Of a stretch of 64,000 nt of DNA, positions 25,756 through 35,325 are shown piece after piece (the stretch's first letter is position 1; each line of letters opens with the position of its first letter). Under the pieces are notes generated by a model that ran no database searches, was not told where the DNA came from, and saw only the letters and a list, made by a program, of their open reading frames with translations. Both the position numbers and the translations under genes were made by a program. The stretch is from assembly GCA_036392935.1 (NCBI GenBank), contig DASVWZ010000322.1, forward strand, positions 1 to 64,000, given 5' to 3'. The DNA is from DASVWZ01 sp036392935. Its GTDB lineage: Bacteria > Acidobacteriota > Terriglobia > Terriglobales > Acidobacteriaceae.

Positions 25756-26136
25756 TTATTGTCCCGTCAGAAACTTCCACTGCGCGGCATTCAGCGGTAC
25801 CACGCTCAGCCTTCCCTGCCGCACCAGCGGCGAATCAGCGAAGGCTTTATTGGCCTTTACTTCGGCCAGGGTGACCGGCTTGGCCAATGCTTTGCCCGCT
25901 TTGATCTCAACCCGCGGATTCTTTGCGTCTGACGCATCTGCCGAGACGACCGTCGCCGTTCCTACCGCGCTTTTATGATCGCCAGTCTCGTAAATCACCA
26001 ATCGGTCGCCAGACTTCATTTCGCGCAGATGCCTCAATGCGACGGGATTTGCCACTCCATCCCAGACCGTGGTTTTGTCGCGCTCCAGATCGGCAAACGA
26101 ATACTCCGACGGTTCCGTCTTCAGCAGATAATCCAT
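25756..26136 (-). CDS. EVE-domain protein
   Basis: 126 residues with the EVE (PUA-like) hallmarks: YLLKTEPSEYSFADLE at the start, WDGVANPVALRHLREMKSGD and LVIYETGD. EVE proteins bind modified bases in DNA or RNA. Related human THYN1 recognises oxidised cytosines, and prokaryotic members are often tied to base-modification or defence. No modification enzyme is adjacent here, so the role is open. Confidence 0.85.
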   Translation of the reverse strand: MDYLLKTEPSEYSFADLERDKTTVWDGVANPVALRHLREMKSGDRLVIYETGDHKSAVGTATVVSADASDAKNPRVEIKAGKALAKPVTLAEVKANKAFADSPLVRQGRLSVVPLNAAQWKFLTGQ

Positions 26137-26151
26137 AAGTCCTCCGAAAGC

Positions 26152-26961
26152 TTACGGTACACCTTCGCCAGGCTCAGTCTTTTCATAAGATCGCGGCGGC
26201 AGAAGCAACTGCACACCGAAATATCCTACAAAATAAACTCGCGTGCTGCTGGCCGGCTGTATGCTGCGTCCGGCCATGAGCAACAGGATAAACGGTTTGT
26301 GCAGCCGATAGCGGCTGCCCATCTCGAAGGTGGTCTGGCTGTAAGTCGGGCCGATGGTTCCGGTGGCATACATCTCCGCATCGATCTCAAGTTTCTCGCT
26401 GATGTCGTGGCCGACAACCACTCCCGCCAGCCATCCATTGGGGCCTTTGCGCACGATGTTGTATCCACCTTCGAGGTTAACGTCGACGGGGCCGAATTTC
26501 TTGGTGAATTCGAGCGGAAGGATCAGGCTGTCCCCGGCCGGCGTGATGCCACGCCTGACCGAGTCATTGGGGTTATTCAGCGACAGCTGGGGAAAAACCG
26601 AAAACGACATGCCTTTTTCGCCAGTATCGTAGAAGCGCCACTTGACACCCAGCTGGCTCTGGCCCAGACCATACTTCGCCGGCTGCGGACCATTGACTAC
26701 GCGCAGCCATGCGTTCTCATAAGTGAGCTGAATGCGATCGCCCAGCCCAAAATTAATGTCAACATCCGGCGAATGGGTGATCGATGAGCCGTCATACAGA
26801 AATGGCATGTACCCCAGGTTGATCTCCCAATTGTTCTTGCCGGGCGTGCCGGGATCGTTGGTGTAATACGGTGGTCCGCCCTGGGCAAAAGCATCCGCGC
26901 CGGAAAGCGCAAGCAGAAAAACAATCCCAGCCGCCCGGTTTTTGAGAATAGAAATGCGCAT
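26152..26961 (-). CDS. Outer-membrane-type secreted protein
   Basis: 269 residues. The signal peptide ends ADAFAQ; the mature part shows GPPYYTNDPGTPG and many short amphipathic strands such as WEINLGYMPFLYD and GLGQSQLGVKWRFYD. This pattern is seen in the MetA-pathway phenol-degradation (PF13557-like) outer-membrane family. No transported substrate can be inferred. It ends 15 bases before the EVE gene on the same strand. Confidence 0.6.
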   Translation of the reverse strand: MRISILKNRAAGIVFLLALSGADAFAQGGPPYYTNDPGTPGKNNWEINLGYMPFLYDGSSITHSPDVDINFGLGDRIQLTYENAWLRVVNGPQPAKYGLGQSQLGVKWRFYDTGEKGMSFSVFPQLSLNNPNDSVRRGITPAGDSLILPLEFTKKFGPVDVNLEGGYNIVRKGPNGWLAGVVVGHDISEKLEIDAEMYATGTIGPTYSQTTFEMGSRYRLHKPFILLLMAGRSIQPASSTRVYFVGYFGVQLLLPPRSYEKTEPGEGVP

Positions 26962-27100
26962 CCTGCCAATGCTTATGATAATGACGGATTATTTACTGCG
27001 AAGGTTTACGCGTAGCAGATGCCCTCTTACCAATCACTACGCGTGATCAGTGAGAAATGCAAAAAAATATTTTTTCAGAAAAACGCACTGAAAGGCCGGT

Positions 27101-27544
27101 TTACCTGGGTGGCGCGGCAGGCTTCTGCGTCTGGTCTGGCTTTTGGTCGCTGCCCGTAGGTTGATCGTAAACCGAATACATCTGCCCCGGCCGCTTCAGC
27201 TTGATAGTGATGTCCATGGTCGCGCCGGTCACATCGTAATCTTCGCCGTATGTTTGAAAGCCGCTGGCGATCACCTGCACCCGCACCTTGCCGTAGGGAA
27301 TGCCGTCGATCGAGCACTTGCCATCGGGATCGGACTTGAGTTCCAGTCCGCCGCGCTCCTGCTTGTCTTTGTCATTGACCAGATGCAGCACCACGCCGGC
27401 ATTGCGCACCGGCTTGCCGTTGTCGTCTTTGATAACCACGAAGTTGATCGTCGACGTCGGATCTTCCGGCTTCTTATGTTTGTCAGCGAAGACGGATGTA
27501 GCCAACAGCGCCACCGCGACAACCAGAACTGCGTGCCTTTTCAT
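27101..27544 (-). CDS. Secreted carboxypeptidase-regulatory-like domain protein
   Basis: 147 residues. A signal peptide ending SVFA is followed by a single Ig-like carboxypeptidase regulatory domain: INFVVIKDDNGKPVRNAGVV, DPDGKCSIDGIPYGKVRVQV, ASGFQTYG. The end is glutamine- and proline-rich. Such domains bind or display other proteins outside the cell. It lies 56 bases ahead of the amidohydrolase stop in the same direction. Confidence 0.75.
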   Translation of the reverse strand: MKRHAVLVVAVALLATSVFADKHKKPEDPTSTINFVVIKDDNGKPVRNAGVVLHLVNDKDKQERGGLELKSDPDGKCSIDGIPYGKVRVQVIASGFQTYGEDYDVTGATMDITIKLKRPGQMYSVYDQPTGSDQKPDQTQKPAAPPR

Positions 27545-27599
27545 AACGACTTAATTCTAAGCCTGCGCCGCATCGGAGCGTCGGGCATTTTTCGCCGGG

Positions 27600-28817
27600 C
27601 TACTTCTCCTGATAAATGATCTTTCCGCCGCGGATGGTATAGGCGACCTTGGCCAGGTTTTTCACGTCGGCGGCGGGATCGGCGTCCAGCACCACTAGGT
27701 CCGCGTCCATGCCTTTTTCGACTTTGCCCTTGCTCGGAGCCTTGAAATAGGCGCTGGGATTGGTCGTGAGCGAAGCCAGCACATCCTGCCAGGGCATGGC
27801 GCGGCCCATAAACTCATACTCCTCCATGGTGTCGTATTTGTCGATGAAACCCACATCGGTGCCGAATAAAACCGTTCCTCCCTGCGAGAAAAACTGCTTC
27901 AACTCGCCGACGCCCGCGTCCACCAACTGATTCTGGACGGAGACATCCGGAACAACGGTGGTCCACAAAGTCAGCGTGGGAGTGAGCGCGGTATGCTGCC
28001 GCTTCATCGCCGCCAATTCTTCGTCAGTATAGTGACCGGCGGTTGGAATCGTATGCGCCAGCACGTCAACACCTCCAGCCAGCGCGTTATCCACGCCGGC
28101 ATAATTCTGCGGATGCGCAAATACTGGCTTGCCCTGCGCGTGGGCCACGTCCACGGCAGCTTTGACGACTGGCGTGGGCATGTTGACTGGCGGCTTATCT
28201 CCCATGAACGAGCCGGTAAACAGCTTGATCCCGTCGAGACCCATCGACAGATATCCGCGCGCCATCAACGAAGCTTCGGCGGCGTTTCCGGCCTCCGGCA
28301 GTTCAATTTCCGCGGGCAGATAGACGGGATGCCCGCCCAGCGGAAAAATATCTCCCGCCATAAAAATCTTCGGTCCGCGCACCTCGCCCGCCTCGATGCG
28401 TTTACGCAGTGTGATCGTATTAGGAGGATCGGAGCCCAGGTCCCAGACCGTCGTCACACCCCACTTCGTCAGCATCTCCTGCATGTGGAACTCGAGCTTC
28501 TCGACCGACTGGCCGCCGGCGTCCTGCCAGACGCCTTCCGTGAAGTGCACGTGGCTGTTCCAGAAGCCTGCGACGATGACCTTGCCTTTGCAGTCGATGA
28601 CCCGAGCGCCCTTCGGCACGATGAACGACGAATCCACGCGCGCAATTTTTCCTTGCACAATCAGCACGTTCGCGCCCTCGATCGGTTTATCCGTGGGCGA
28701 TGGATAAACCTTGGCGCCTGTCAAAAGCAGCGTCTGCGAGTCTTCGGCCACAGCCAAGGACGAAAACACCGCGAAAATCAAGACGATTATCAATATATAT
28801 TTCTCTAATATATTCAT
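27600..28817 (-). CDS. Secreted amidohydrolase (imidazolonepropionase-like)
   Basis: About 405 residues from ATG 28817, which precedes a signal peptide ending SLAVA. The frame is open to 28892, but that start would lie inside the CIRCE element. Metal-binding landmarks of the amidohydrolase superfamily are visible: NSHVHF (HxH), FAHPQN, LAHTIP and GTDVGF with the catalytic aspartate. Such enzymes hydrolyse amide or peptide-like bonds; the substrate is unknown. It is divergent from groES. Confidence 0.85.
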   Translation of the reverse strand: MNILEKYILIIVLIFAVFSSLAVAEDSQTLLLTGAKVYPSPTDKPIEGANVLIVQGKIARVDSSFIVPKGARVIDCKGKVIVAGFWNSHVHFTEGVWQDAGGQSVEKLEFHMQEMLTKWGVTTVWDLGSDPPNTITLRKRIEAGEVRGPKIFMAGDIFPLGGHPVYLPAEIELPEAGNAAEASLMARGYLSMGLDGIKLFTGSFMGDKPPVNMPTPVVKAAVDVAHAQGKPVFAHPQNYAGVDNALAGGVDVLAHTIPTAGHYTDEELAAMKRQHTALTPTLTLWTTVVPDVSVQNQLVDAGVGELKQFFSQGGTVLFGTDVGFIDKYDTMEEYEFMGRAMPWQDVLASLTTNPSAYFKAPSKGKVEKGMDADLVVLDADPAADVKNLAKVAYTIRGGKIIYQEK

Positions 28818-28846
28818 ATACTTAGACGCACAAAACCGTCCCATAC

Positions 28847-28902
28847 TTGACAACAACCCACTCACTTCTGATACATTAGCACTCGTAAGCAATGAGTGCT
28901 AG
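28847..28902 (+). promoter_or_regulatory. groESL promoter with CIRCE operator
   Basis: A -35 box TTGACA (28847-28852) is followed by a weak -10 around GATACATT. A CIRCE element lies at 28876-28902: TTAGCACTC, nine bases, GAGTGCTAG, one base away from the consensus. HrcA binds CIRCE and represses groESL until heat or unfolded protein titrates GroEL. Confidence 0.88.
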
Positions 28903-28959
28903 CAGGCCCTCTACTTACCTCACTCAAACCTAAAACAATTTTTTGAAAGGAGCTTTAAC

Positions 28960-29286
28960 ATGGCCAAATTTACTCCACTCCACGACCGGATTCTAGTCCG
29001 CCGCGTGGAAGAGGCTGAAACCACCCGGGGTGGCATCATCATCCCCGATTCCGCCAAGGACAAGCCGCAGGAGGGCGAAGTCATCTCCGTAGGCAAAGGC
29101 AAGATCATGGAAGATGGCAAAATCCGCCCGCTCGACGTAAAAGACGGCGACCGCATTCTGTTCGGCAAGTACTCCGGCACCGAAATCAAGCTCGACGGCG
29201 AGGATTACATCATCATGCGCGAGGAAGAAGTTCTCGGCATCCTCACCGGAGCCGCCAAGAAAGAGACCGCTGGTTCGCGTAAATAG
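28960..29286 (+). CDS. groES: GroES co-chaperonin
   Basis: 108 residues, with FTPLHDRILVRRVEEAETTRGGIIIPD at the start and the mobile loop, and a C-terminal extension GAAKKETAGSRK. It caps GroEL rings during protein folding. A GAAAGGAG site precedes the ATG. It lies 57 bases behind the CIRCE promoter, with groEL 111 bases downstream in the same operon. Confidence 0.97.
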   Translation: MAKFTPLHDRILVRRVEEAETTRGGIIIPDSAKDKPQEGEVISVGKGKIMEDGKIRPLDVKDGDRILFGKYSGTEIKLDGEDYIIMREEEVLGILTGAAKKETAGSRK

Positions 29287-29397
29287 CACGGGTTCAAGCT
29301 GAAAGCTAATAGCTGGAAGCTAGCGGCCGATCAGCGATAACCCAGCCAGAAATTTTGCAGCCAACGCTGCGACAAACTTATTAGGAGAATACACACA

Positions 29398-31065
<1,668 letters not shown>

Positions 31066-31130
31066 GCGCGCTTGCGCGGCGTGAGCGACCCTGAGCGAAA
31101 GCGAGGGGGAGCGGGAGTCGCGCGCGCTTA

Positions 31131-31172
31131 TCCTGAGCGAAGGCGCCAAGCGCCGGAGTCGAAGGATCTCTA
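31131..31172. repeat. Palindromic intergenic repeat behind groEL
   Basis: TCCTGAGCGAAGGCGCCAAG, GCGCC, GGAGTCGAAGGAT form an imperfect hairpin around the perfect stem GGCGC-CAA-GCGCC (31142-31154), with outer arms ATCCT and AGGAT. I recall this sequence as a widespread dispersed repeat in soil bacteria. A degraded neighbour lies at 31088-31115. It may double as a terminator. Confidence 0.6.
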
Positions 31173-31247
31173 GAGTCACCCTGGGGTGGACAGAAATGTC
31201 CGCCCTGTTTTTTTGTGTCAGCTTTTAAGAGCACTGGGTTGGTCTTG

Positions 31248-31317
31248 CTTTTGGGTGGCGCAGCGCTTTAGCGCTGCGAATAGACTGCTACCGAATCCCG
31301 CGGCTTTAGCCGCTGGG
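31248..31317. repeat. REP-type repeat 1 (left of the transposase gene)
   Basis: Two hairpins in a row: GCAGCGCTTTAGCGCTGC (31260-31277) and GCGGCTTTAGCCGC (31300-31313), preceded by CTTTTGGGTGGC. It covers the last 17 codons of the transposase gene. It is in the same orientation as repeat 3 and inverted relative to repeat 2. Confidence 0.8.
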
Positions 31318-31765
31318 GTACATCATCTAATTTCACGCCAGGTCTGGCAGAGCTGTAAGCATACTCTTCAGCCCGAGTCACTAACCCCTTTTTCACCGGA
31401 TTCAAATGAATGTACCTCCTGAAGGCACAATACTCTTCCCAGCCCCGCACTCGATGGTCATGGAAGCTCTTCTCCCAAATCTCCCTGCCAAAGCCTAATT
31501 CCCTCTTTGCCCGGAACGAAAACCCTCCCTTGATCACCTGCAGCGCCCTTTCCAAAGTCAGCGCTGGAGTGATCAGCAGATGGAAGTGATCGGGCATAAT
31601 CACAAATTCATGCAGAAGATATTTCTGTTGCGACCGATAATGAAAAACCACTTCCAGAAACAGTTCAGCCATTCTCTCCGACTGAAACAAACTATGCCTC
31701 TGAAAAGTGTCCGCAGTGATGAAGTAAGTGCCAAGCCCGGTATTGCCTCTGCGAGGCGCAGCCAT
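31268..31765 (-). mobile_element. REP-associated tyrosine transposase (RAYT)
   Basis: 165 residues of the Y1/HUH type. The metal-binding motif is HFH (60-62) in MPDHFHLLI; a YIHLNPVKKGLV segment lies near 117-128. RAYTs are single-copy relatives of IS200 transposases that bind, nick and probably spread REP sequences. Here the start lies nine bases from repeat 2, and the C-terminal PQRLKPRDSVAVYSQR is encoded by repeat 1. The gene and its two inverted repeats form one unit. Confidence 0.9.
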
Positions 31766-31773
31766 TCCAGACC

Positions 31774-31841
31774 TCAGCGGCTGAAGCCGCTCTCATTAGC
31801 CGACCTTATCGCAGCGCTAAAGCGCTGCGCCACCCAAAAGC
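31774..31841. repeat. REP-type repeat 2 (right of the transposase gene, inverted)
   Basis: The reverse complement of repeat 1's layout: CAGCGGCTGAAGCCGCTC (31775-31792), then GCAGCGCTAAAGCGCTGC (31811-31828) and GCCACCCAAAAG. It lies directly upstream of the RAYT start codon, so it could contain its promoter or be a target of self-control. Confidence 0.8.
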
Positions 31842-31994
31842 ACGCCGTCGGCAGTTTTGCAGGCGGGAGAACTCCAAACGGAACAGCGCCCGGTATTTCA
31901 CTTTACCGCCGTCGTCCGCCTGCGGTGGACATCTCTCCACTTTCATGCAAAACGAAGCCCATGCCAACGACAACAGATTCAATGCAGCGGTTTT

Positions 31995-32073
31995 GCCTTT
32001 GGGCGGCGCAACGCTCAGCGCTGCGATAAGACATCTTCAATTCCAGCGGCTTTAGCCGCTGAGGCCAGCCGAG
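31995..32073. repeat. REP-type repeat 3 (degenerate first hairpin)
   Basis: CCTTTGGGCGGCGCAACGCT, CAGCGCTGCGATAAGAC, then CCAGCGGCTTTAGCCGCTGAGG. The same two-hairpin plan as repeat 1 and the same orientation, but the first hairpin has lost its symmetry. It lies about 150 bases past repeat 2. Confidence 0.7.
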
Positions 32074-32125
32074 CGAGGCCGGACTATGCTCCTAGGCCCC
32101 TCCGCCACGCTATCCACCGGAACAT

Positions 32126-32347
32126 TTACCGCTCGACCACCCGCCGAACAAACTGCGGCACACTGCCCCGAAGAATCTCGAATGTCAGGCCACAACCCGG
32201 GCACGGAGGGATCACGTACAAATCCTTGTGCGGGCCAAGCAGAACGGCGCCGCATCGACAACGCCATGCGGCGTTGTTTCCGATGCCACGCCCCTGGCTT
32301 GTCGTCCCGTCCTTCCACTCCACCGGCACATCATAGAACTTCGCCAT
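32126..32347 (-). CDS. Small zinc-ribbon-like protein, 73 aa
   Basis: Two cysteine pairs (CRC in WRCRCGAV; CPGC in IPPCPGCGLTFEI) suggest a zinc ribbon. The start has a perfect GGAGGTGAT site seven bases upstream. No family is named. It lies 21 bases behind the ParE-type toxin on the same strand, so it may be a third gene of that transcript. Confidence 0.65.
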   Translation of the reverse strand: MAKFYDVPVEWKDGTTSQGRGIGNNAAWRCRCGAVLLGPHKDLYVIPPCPGCGLTFEILRGSVPQFVRRVVER

Positions 32348-32368
32348 GACATCACCTCCCCGGCCGAA

Positions 32369-32668
32369 TCAACGCCGGTCTCTCCAATACCCCGGCTTGC
32401 GGCTCGTATGTGCCACTGCTACCACCAGCACCGCGTCTCGATGTTCTCGATAGATGACTAGATACGGAAACCGCCGAAGAAGGAATCTGCGGGTTTGATA
32501 AGCGCCGAGGGCCCAGCGCTCCGGCGCTCGCGCGATTTCTCCAAGCGCTCGTTCAAATTCCATGTCGAACGCGAGAGCGGCCTCGGGACTGCGCGCCAGA
32601 TACCAATCAAAGGCCGCATCGTAGTCCGCAGCTGCTCCTTCGAGTAGTTCGACTGTTTTAATGGGCAC
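32369..32668 (-). CDS. RelE/ParE-family toxin
   Basis: 99 residues with the family pattern: LLEGAAADYDAAFDWYLARSPEAALAF, then RAPERWALGAYQTRRFLLRRFPYLVIY and VVAVAHTSRKPGYW. RelE members cut mRNA on ribosomes; ParE members poison gyrase. This sequence alone does not say which. The gene overlaps the antitoxin by 11 bases (32658-32668). Confidence 0.88.
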   Translation of the reverse strand: MPIKTVELLEGAAADYDAAFDWYLARSPEAALAFDMEFERALGEIARAPERWALGAYQTRRFLLRRFPYLVIYREHRDAVLVVAVAHTSRKPGYWRDRR

Positions 32669-32906
32669 GCGGCAGCTTCGCTAGATTCCGGCGGCGAACT
32701 TCAGTCCAGGGAACGGTTTTGACCTTGCCTGACTCGAGGTCTGCGAGGCGCTTCTTGATTTCCTCTTCCCAGGCTGCGGCGACGCCTTCATCCACTTTGC
32801 CGCCCAAACTTGAAATCAGCGAGTCGGCCAGCGCCTCTTGTTCTTCGACCGACAGTGAGAGCGCCTGCTCGAGCAATTTCGCGACTTCGGGCGTCATTTG
32901 CGGCAT
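32658..32906 (-). CDS. Addiction-module antitoxin (unstable antitoxin family)
   Basis: 82 residues with the pattern of the putative addiction-module component family: LLEQALSLSVEEQEALADSLISSL and a C-terminal WEEEIKKRLADLESGKVKTVPW. It should bind and inhibit the toxin encoded next. The promoter should lie in 32907-33039, which is shared with the divergent GlcG/HbpS gene. Confidence 0.85.
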   Translation of the reverse strand: MPQMTPEVAKLLEQALSLSVEEQEALADSLISSLGGKVDEGVAAAWEEEIKKRLADLESGKVKTVPWTEVRRRNLAKLPRAH

Positions 32907-33039
32907 TTTAAAACCTATCCAGATACATTATAGCGACCGGCCAAAATACCCACGCCGCCCGGCTCCCGCACCCCGCCCGCGCTACAATGCTTGAGCATTC
33001 CGTTTCCACGCACTCAAATTCCTATTCGGAGAAACTCTC

Positions 33040-33435
33040 ATGGTCACACTTGAAGATGCGCGCCGCGTTATCGCCGCCGCCGAGCAGAAAGCCAAGCAGA
33101 TTAAACAGCCAATGAACATCGCCGTCGCCGACGAGGGCGGCAATCTGGTTTCGCACGTCCGCATGGATGGCGCCTGGATCGGCAGCATCGACGTCTCCAT
33201 CAACAAGGCCTACACCTCGCGCGCCTTCGACATCGCCACCAAGGACCTGGCGCAGCATGCCCAGTCCGGAGGCCAGTTCTTCGGCATCCACGTGTCGAAC
33301 GGCTGCCGCATCATGATCTTCGCCGGAGGCATTCCGCTGAAGCGCGATGGCAAGGTCGTGGGAGCCATCGGCGTCAGCGGAGGCAGCGGAGAGCAAGACC
33401 AGTCCGTCGCGGAAGCCGGTGCGGCAGCGTTCTGA
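33040..33435 (+). CDS. GlcG/HbpS-family protein
   Basis: 131 residues covering the whole GlcG/HbpS domain: VTLEDARRVIAAAEQKAKQI, NIAVADEGGNLVSHVRMDGAWIGS, DIATKDLAQHAQ, GGIPLKRDGKVVGAIGVSGG and QDQSVAEAG. Family members bind haem (HbpS) or cobalamin, or form sensor partners. The residues for haem binding are not conclusive here. ATG 33040 has GGAG upstream. Confidence 0.85.
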   Translation: MVTLEDARRVIAAAEQKAKQIKQPMNIAVADEGGNLVSHVRMDGAWIGSIDVSINKAYTSRAFDIATKDLAQHAQSGGQFFGIHVSNGCRIMIFAGGIPLKRDGKVVGAIGVSGGSGEQDQSVAEAGAAAF

Positions 33436-33589
33436 CGGGCCGGGAGAGTCACGCGGTTTTCAGACACGTGCCCGATTAAGCGATGCATTCCGGGCATTAT
33501 CCAAAGAGTAATAATAGCGAATAAGAGGGCTGCAGGCCGTTACTTCGGAATGGCATATCAGCACATATCGATGAGAGCTGTGTTTTGTG

Positions 33590-33720
33590 GTGTAAGTCAT
33601 GTAGAATCAATGTCAACCATGAAGCATACCGAGTTAAAATATTGATAAATATGATACTTAGATACTAAAATATCTGTTATCAATGATTTACGGTCACCTT
33701 TGTATTAATCATCTGGTTAA
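33590..33720. other. AT-rich island with an inverted repeat
   Basis: About 130 bases between the GlcG/HbpS and GloVer genes are strikingly AT-rich compared with all surrounding DNA. ATTGATAA (33641-33648) and TTATCAAT (33677-33684) form an eight-base inverted repeat around a 28-base AT-rich loop. No gene is supported across 33436-33798. Confidence 0.6.
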
Positions 33721-33798
33721 CAGACACGGGGCGGACTATGATCTCGCCGCTGGAATGATCACGGCGCGGATGCTGCGCTCAACGGCCTTTAGCTCGCG

Positions 33799-35076
33799 CT
33801 ACTTCGCCCCGCCGCCCGTGCTGATCATGACCACGGCGCCGCATCCCGGGTTCGGCGAGCAGGCGTTGAGATCGCCTCCGTTGGTCGTAGTCACGAATAT
33901 CGCGCCGTTTTGAAGAAAGACGCCGTTCTGCGGGTCGGTGCCTGTGCCCGGTCCGGAGACGGGAAAGCTGTAAATGGTCTGGTGCTTCCAAGTCGCCGGA
34001 TCAAGTTGGAAGACGCTTCCGGCCACGTGCGCGCCGCCTTCGTAGGTTGTGCCGTAGATCATGCCGGACTGATCGAGCGCCAGTCTTCCCGACGGCTGGC
34101 TTTCGTGGGGGAAGTTGATGCCTTTTCCGTTCACCCATTTGCCATTTTGCTGGCTGAACGAAAACAAAGTTCCCCCGCCAAGATTGCCGCCGATGGTGGT
34201 TACACCATAGAGGTTGCCTTTACCGTCGAGGGTTACGCCGGCGCGCGGATTGCCGCCATCCGTGTCGTTAAAGTCGCGAATGGTCACCAACTGCCACTGG
34301 CCTCCGCCAACGTGGACAAGCTCAAATACTTCGCCACAACCGTCGGAGTTAAAGGTATTGCAGGCGTCGTTATTTCCGCCGGAATTGGTGGTGCCGTAGA
34401 GGTTGCCAGCGGCGTCAAATACCAGGCCGTCGCGCGGTTCGGCGCCTTGACCGAAAGCGTCACTGAAGCGGTGAAGCACGGCTTCGCCCCAGGTGCCGTT
34501 TTTTCTCGGCGTCAGTTCGTAGATGGTTCCGCAACCCGCCTGGAAGCAACCGACATGGCCCATACCGCCACGTGACGTAGTTCCGTACAGATTACCGGCA
34601 GCATCGAACACTACTTCGCCGAACGGAAGTTGACCGTCGGTATCGCCCTTGAAGCTGTACAAAACGGTTTCGGTCCAAGTCTTTCCGCTCTTGGGCGGAG
34701 TAAGCTTGTAAACTACGCCCAGCCCATTCGCTCCGCCCGACGCAGCTGTTCCGTAACCGTTTCCCTGCGCATCAAACACCAGCGTGCCCAACGGGCTTCC
34801 GCCGTCCGCGCCACCGGTGAAGGCGTAAATCACCTCAAACATCCAGCCTCCGTTCCCGTCGGGAATGAACCGGTAGATCGTGCCTGCGTTGCCGGATCCA
34901 GCCTCTTGCGTCGCGCCGTACAGATTTCCCGCTGCGTCGGCGTTCAGACCGGAGGTAGGATACGCACCGTCATTGGTTCCCTTGAATTCATGGAGCACAG
35001 TGACCGTAGGTTTATTGGCGGCAAAAGCAAAAACCGACAAAAGCACGAAAGATAGAAAAAGGGCTGGCTTAAACAT
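33799..35076 (-). CDS. GloVer-repeat secreted protein (second of two)
   Basis: About 425 residues from ATG 35076, with GGAGAT nine bases upstream and a signal peptide ending FAFAAN. The frame is open to 35202 but without a leader. The body repeats DAAGNLYGTTxxGG and W-T-E-TVLYSFKG, as in the protein at 308-1726. It ends PNPGCGAVVMISTGGGAK. The likely role is an extracellular repeat scaffold; function is unknown. Confidence 0.8.
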   Translation of the reverse strand: MFKPALFLSFVLLSVFAFAANKPTVTVLHEFKGTNDGAYPTSGLNADAAGNLYGATQEAGSGNAGTIYRFIPDGNGGWMFEVIYAFTGGADGGSPLGTLVFDAQGNGYGTAASGGANGLGVVYKLTPPKSGKTWTETVLYSFKGDTDGQLPFGEVVFDAAGNLYGTTSRGGMGHVGCFQAGCGTIYELTPRKNGTWGEAVLHRFSDAFGQGAEPRDGLVFDAAGNLYGTTNSGGNNDACNTFNSDGCGEVFELVHVGGGQWQLVTIRDFNDTDGGNPRAGVTLDGKGNLYGVTTIGGNLGGGTLFSFSQQNGKWVNGKGINFPHESQPSGRLALDQSGMIYGTTYEGGAHVAGSVFQLDPATWKHQTIYSFPVSGPGTGTDPQNGVFLQNGAIFVTTTNGGDLNACSPNPGCGAVVMISTGGGAK

Positions 35077-35115
35077 TCGTTGCGATCTCCGGGGGTTCGA
35101 TTTTGCGCGTCCGGC

Positions 35116-35131
35116 GCGGCTTTCAAGCCGC
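35116..35131. repeat. GCGGCTT hairpin
   Basis: GCGGCTT-TC-AAGCCGC is a perfect seven-base stem upstream of the second GloVer gene. Its arms resemble the second hairpin of the REP repeats at 31.3-32.1 kb (GCGGCTTTAGCCGC), so it may be a relic of that family. Confidence 0.4.
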
Positions 35132-35325
35132 CGGGCCGAGCCAAGACAGTGTACGGCAAGCCGAGCCATCGGACTTTGACGAACTTGCAAATAAATTGTC
35201 AAAACTGGGAAACGACGTCATTCGCAGGCCTTTGGCTGGCACTCGCCGATCGTTGCTCTCCGAAGGCTGACCAAAGCGTCCAAAGGATTCGGCACATTAC
35301 AATCGATCGACCCGTGGAGGAAAGT

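Noticed and set aside
31131..31172. Simple rho-independent terminator for groEL
   Set aside because: The stem is not followed by a T run. The longer palindrome looks like a dispersed repeat, so it is listed as such.
33683..33913. Plus-strand frame over the AT-rich island
   Set aside because: It runs into the GloVer gene on the opposite strand and has no ribosome site or domain.
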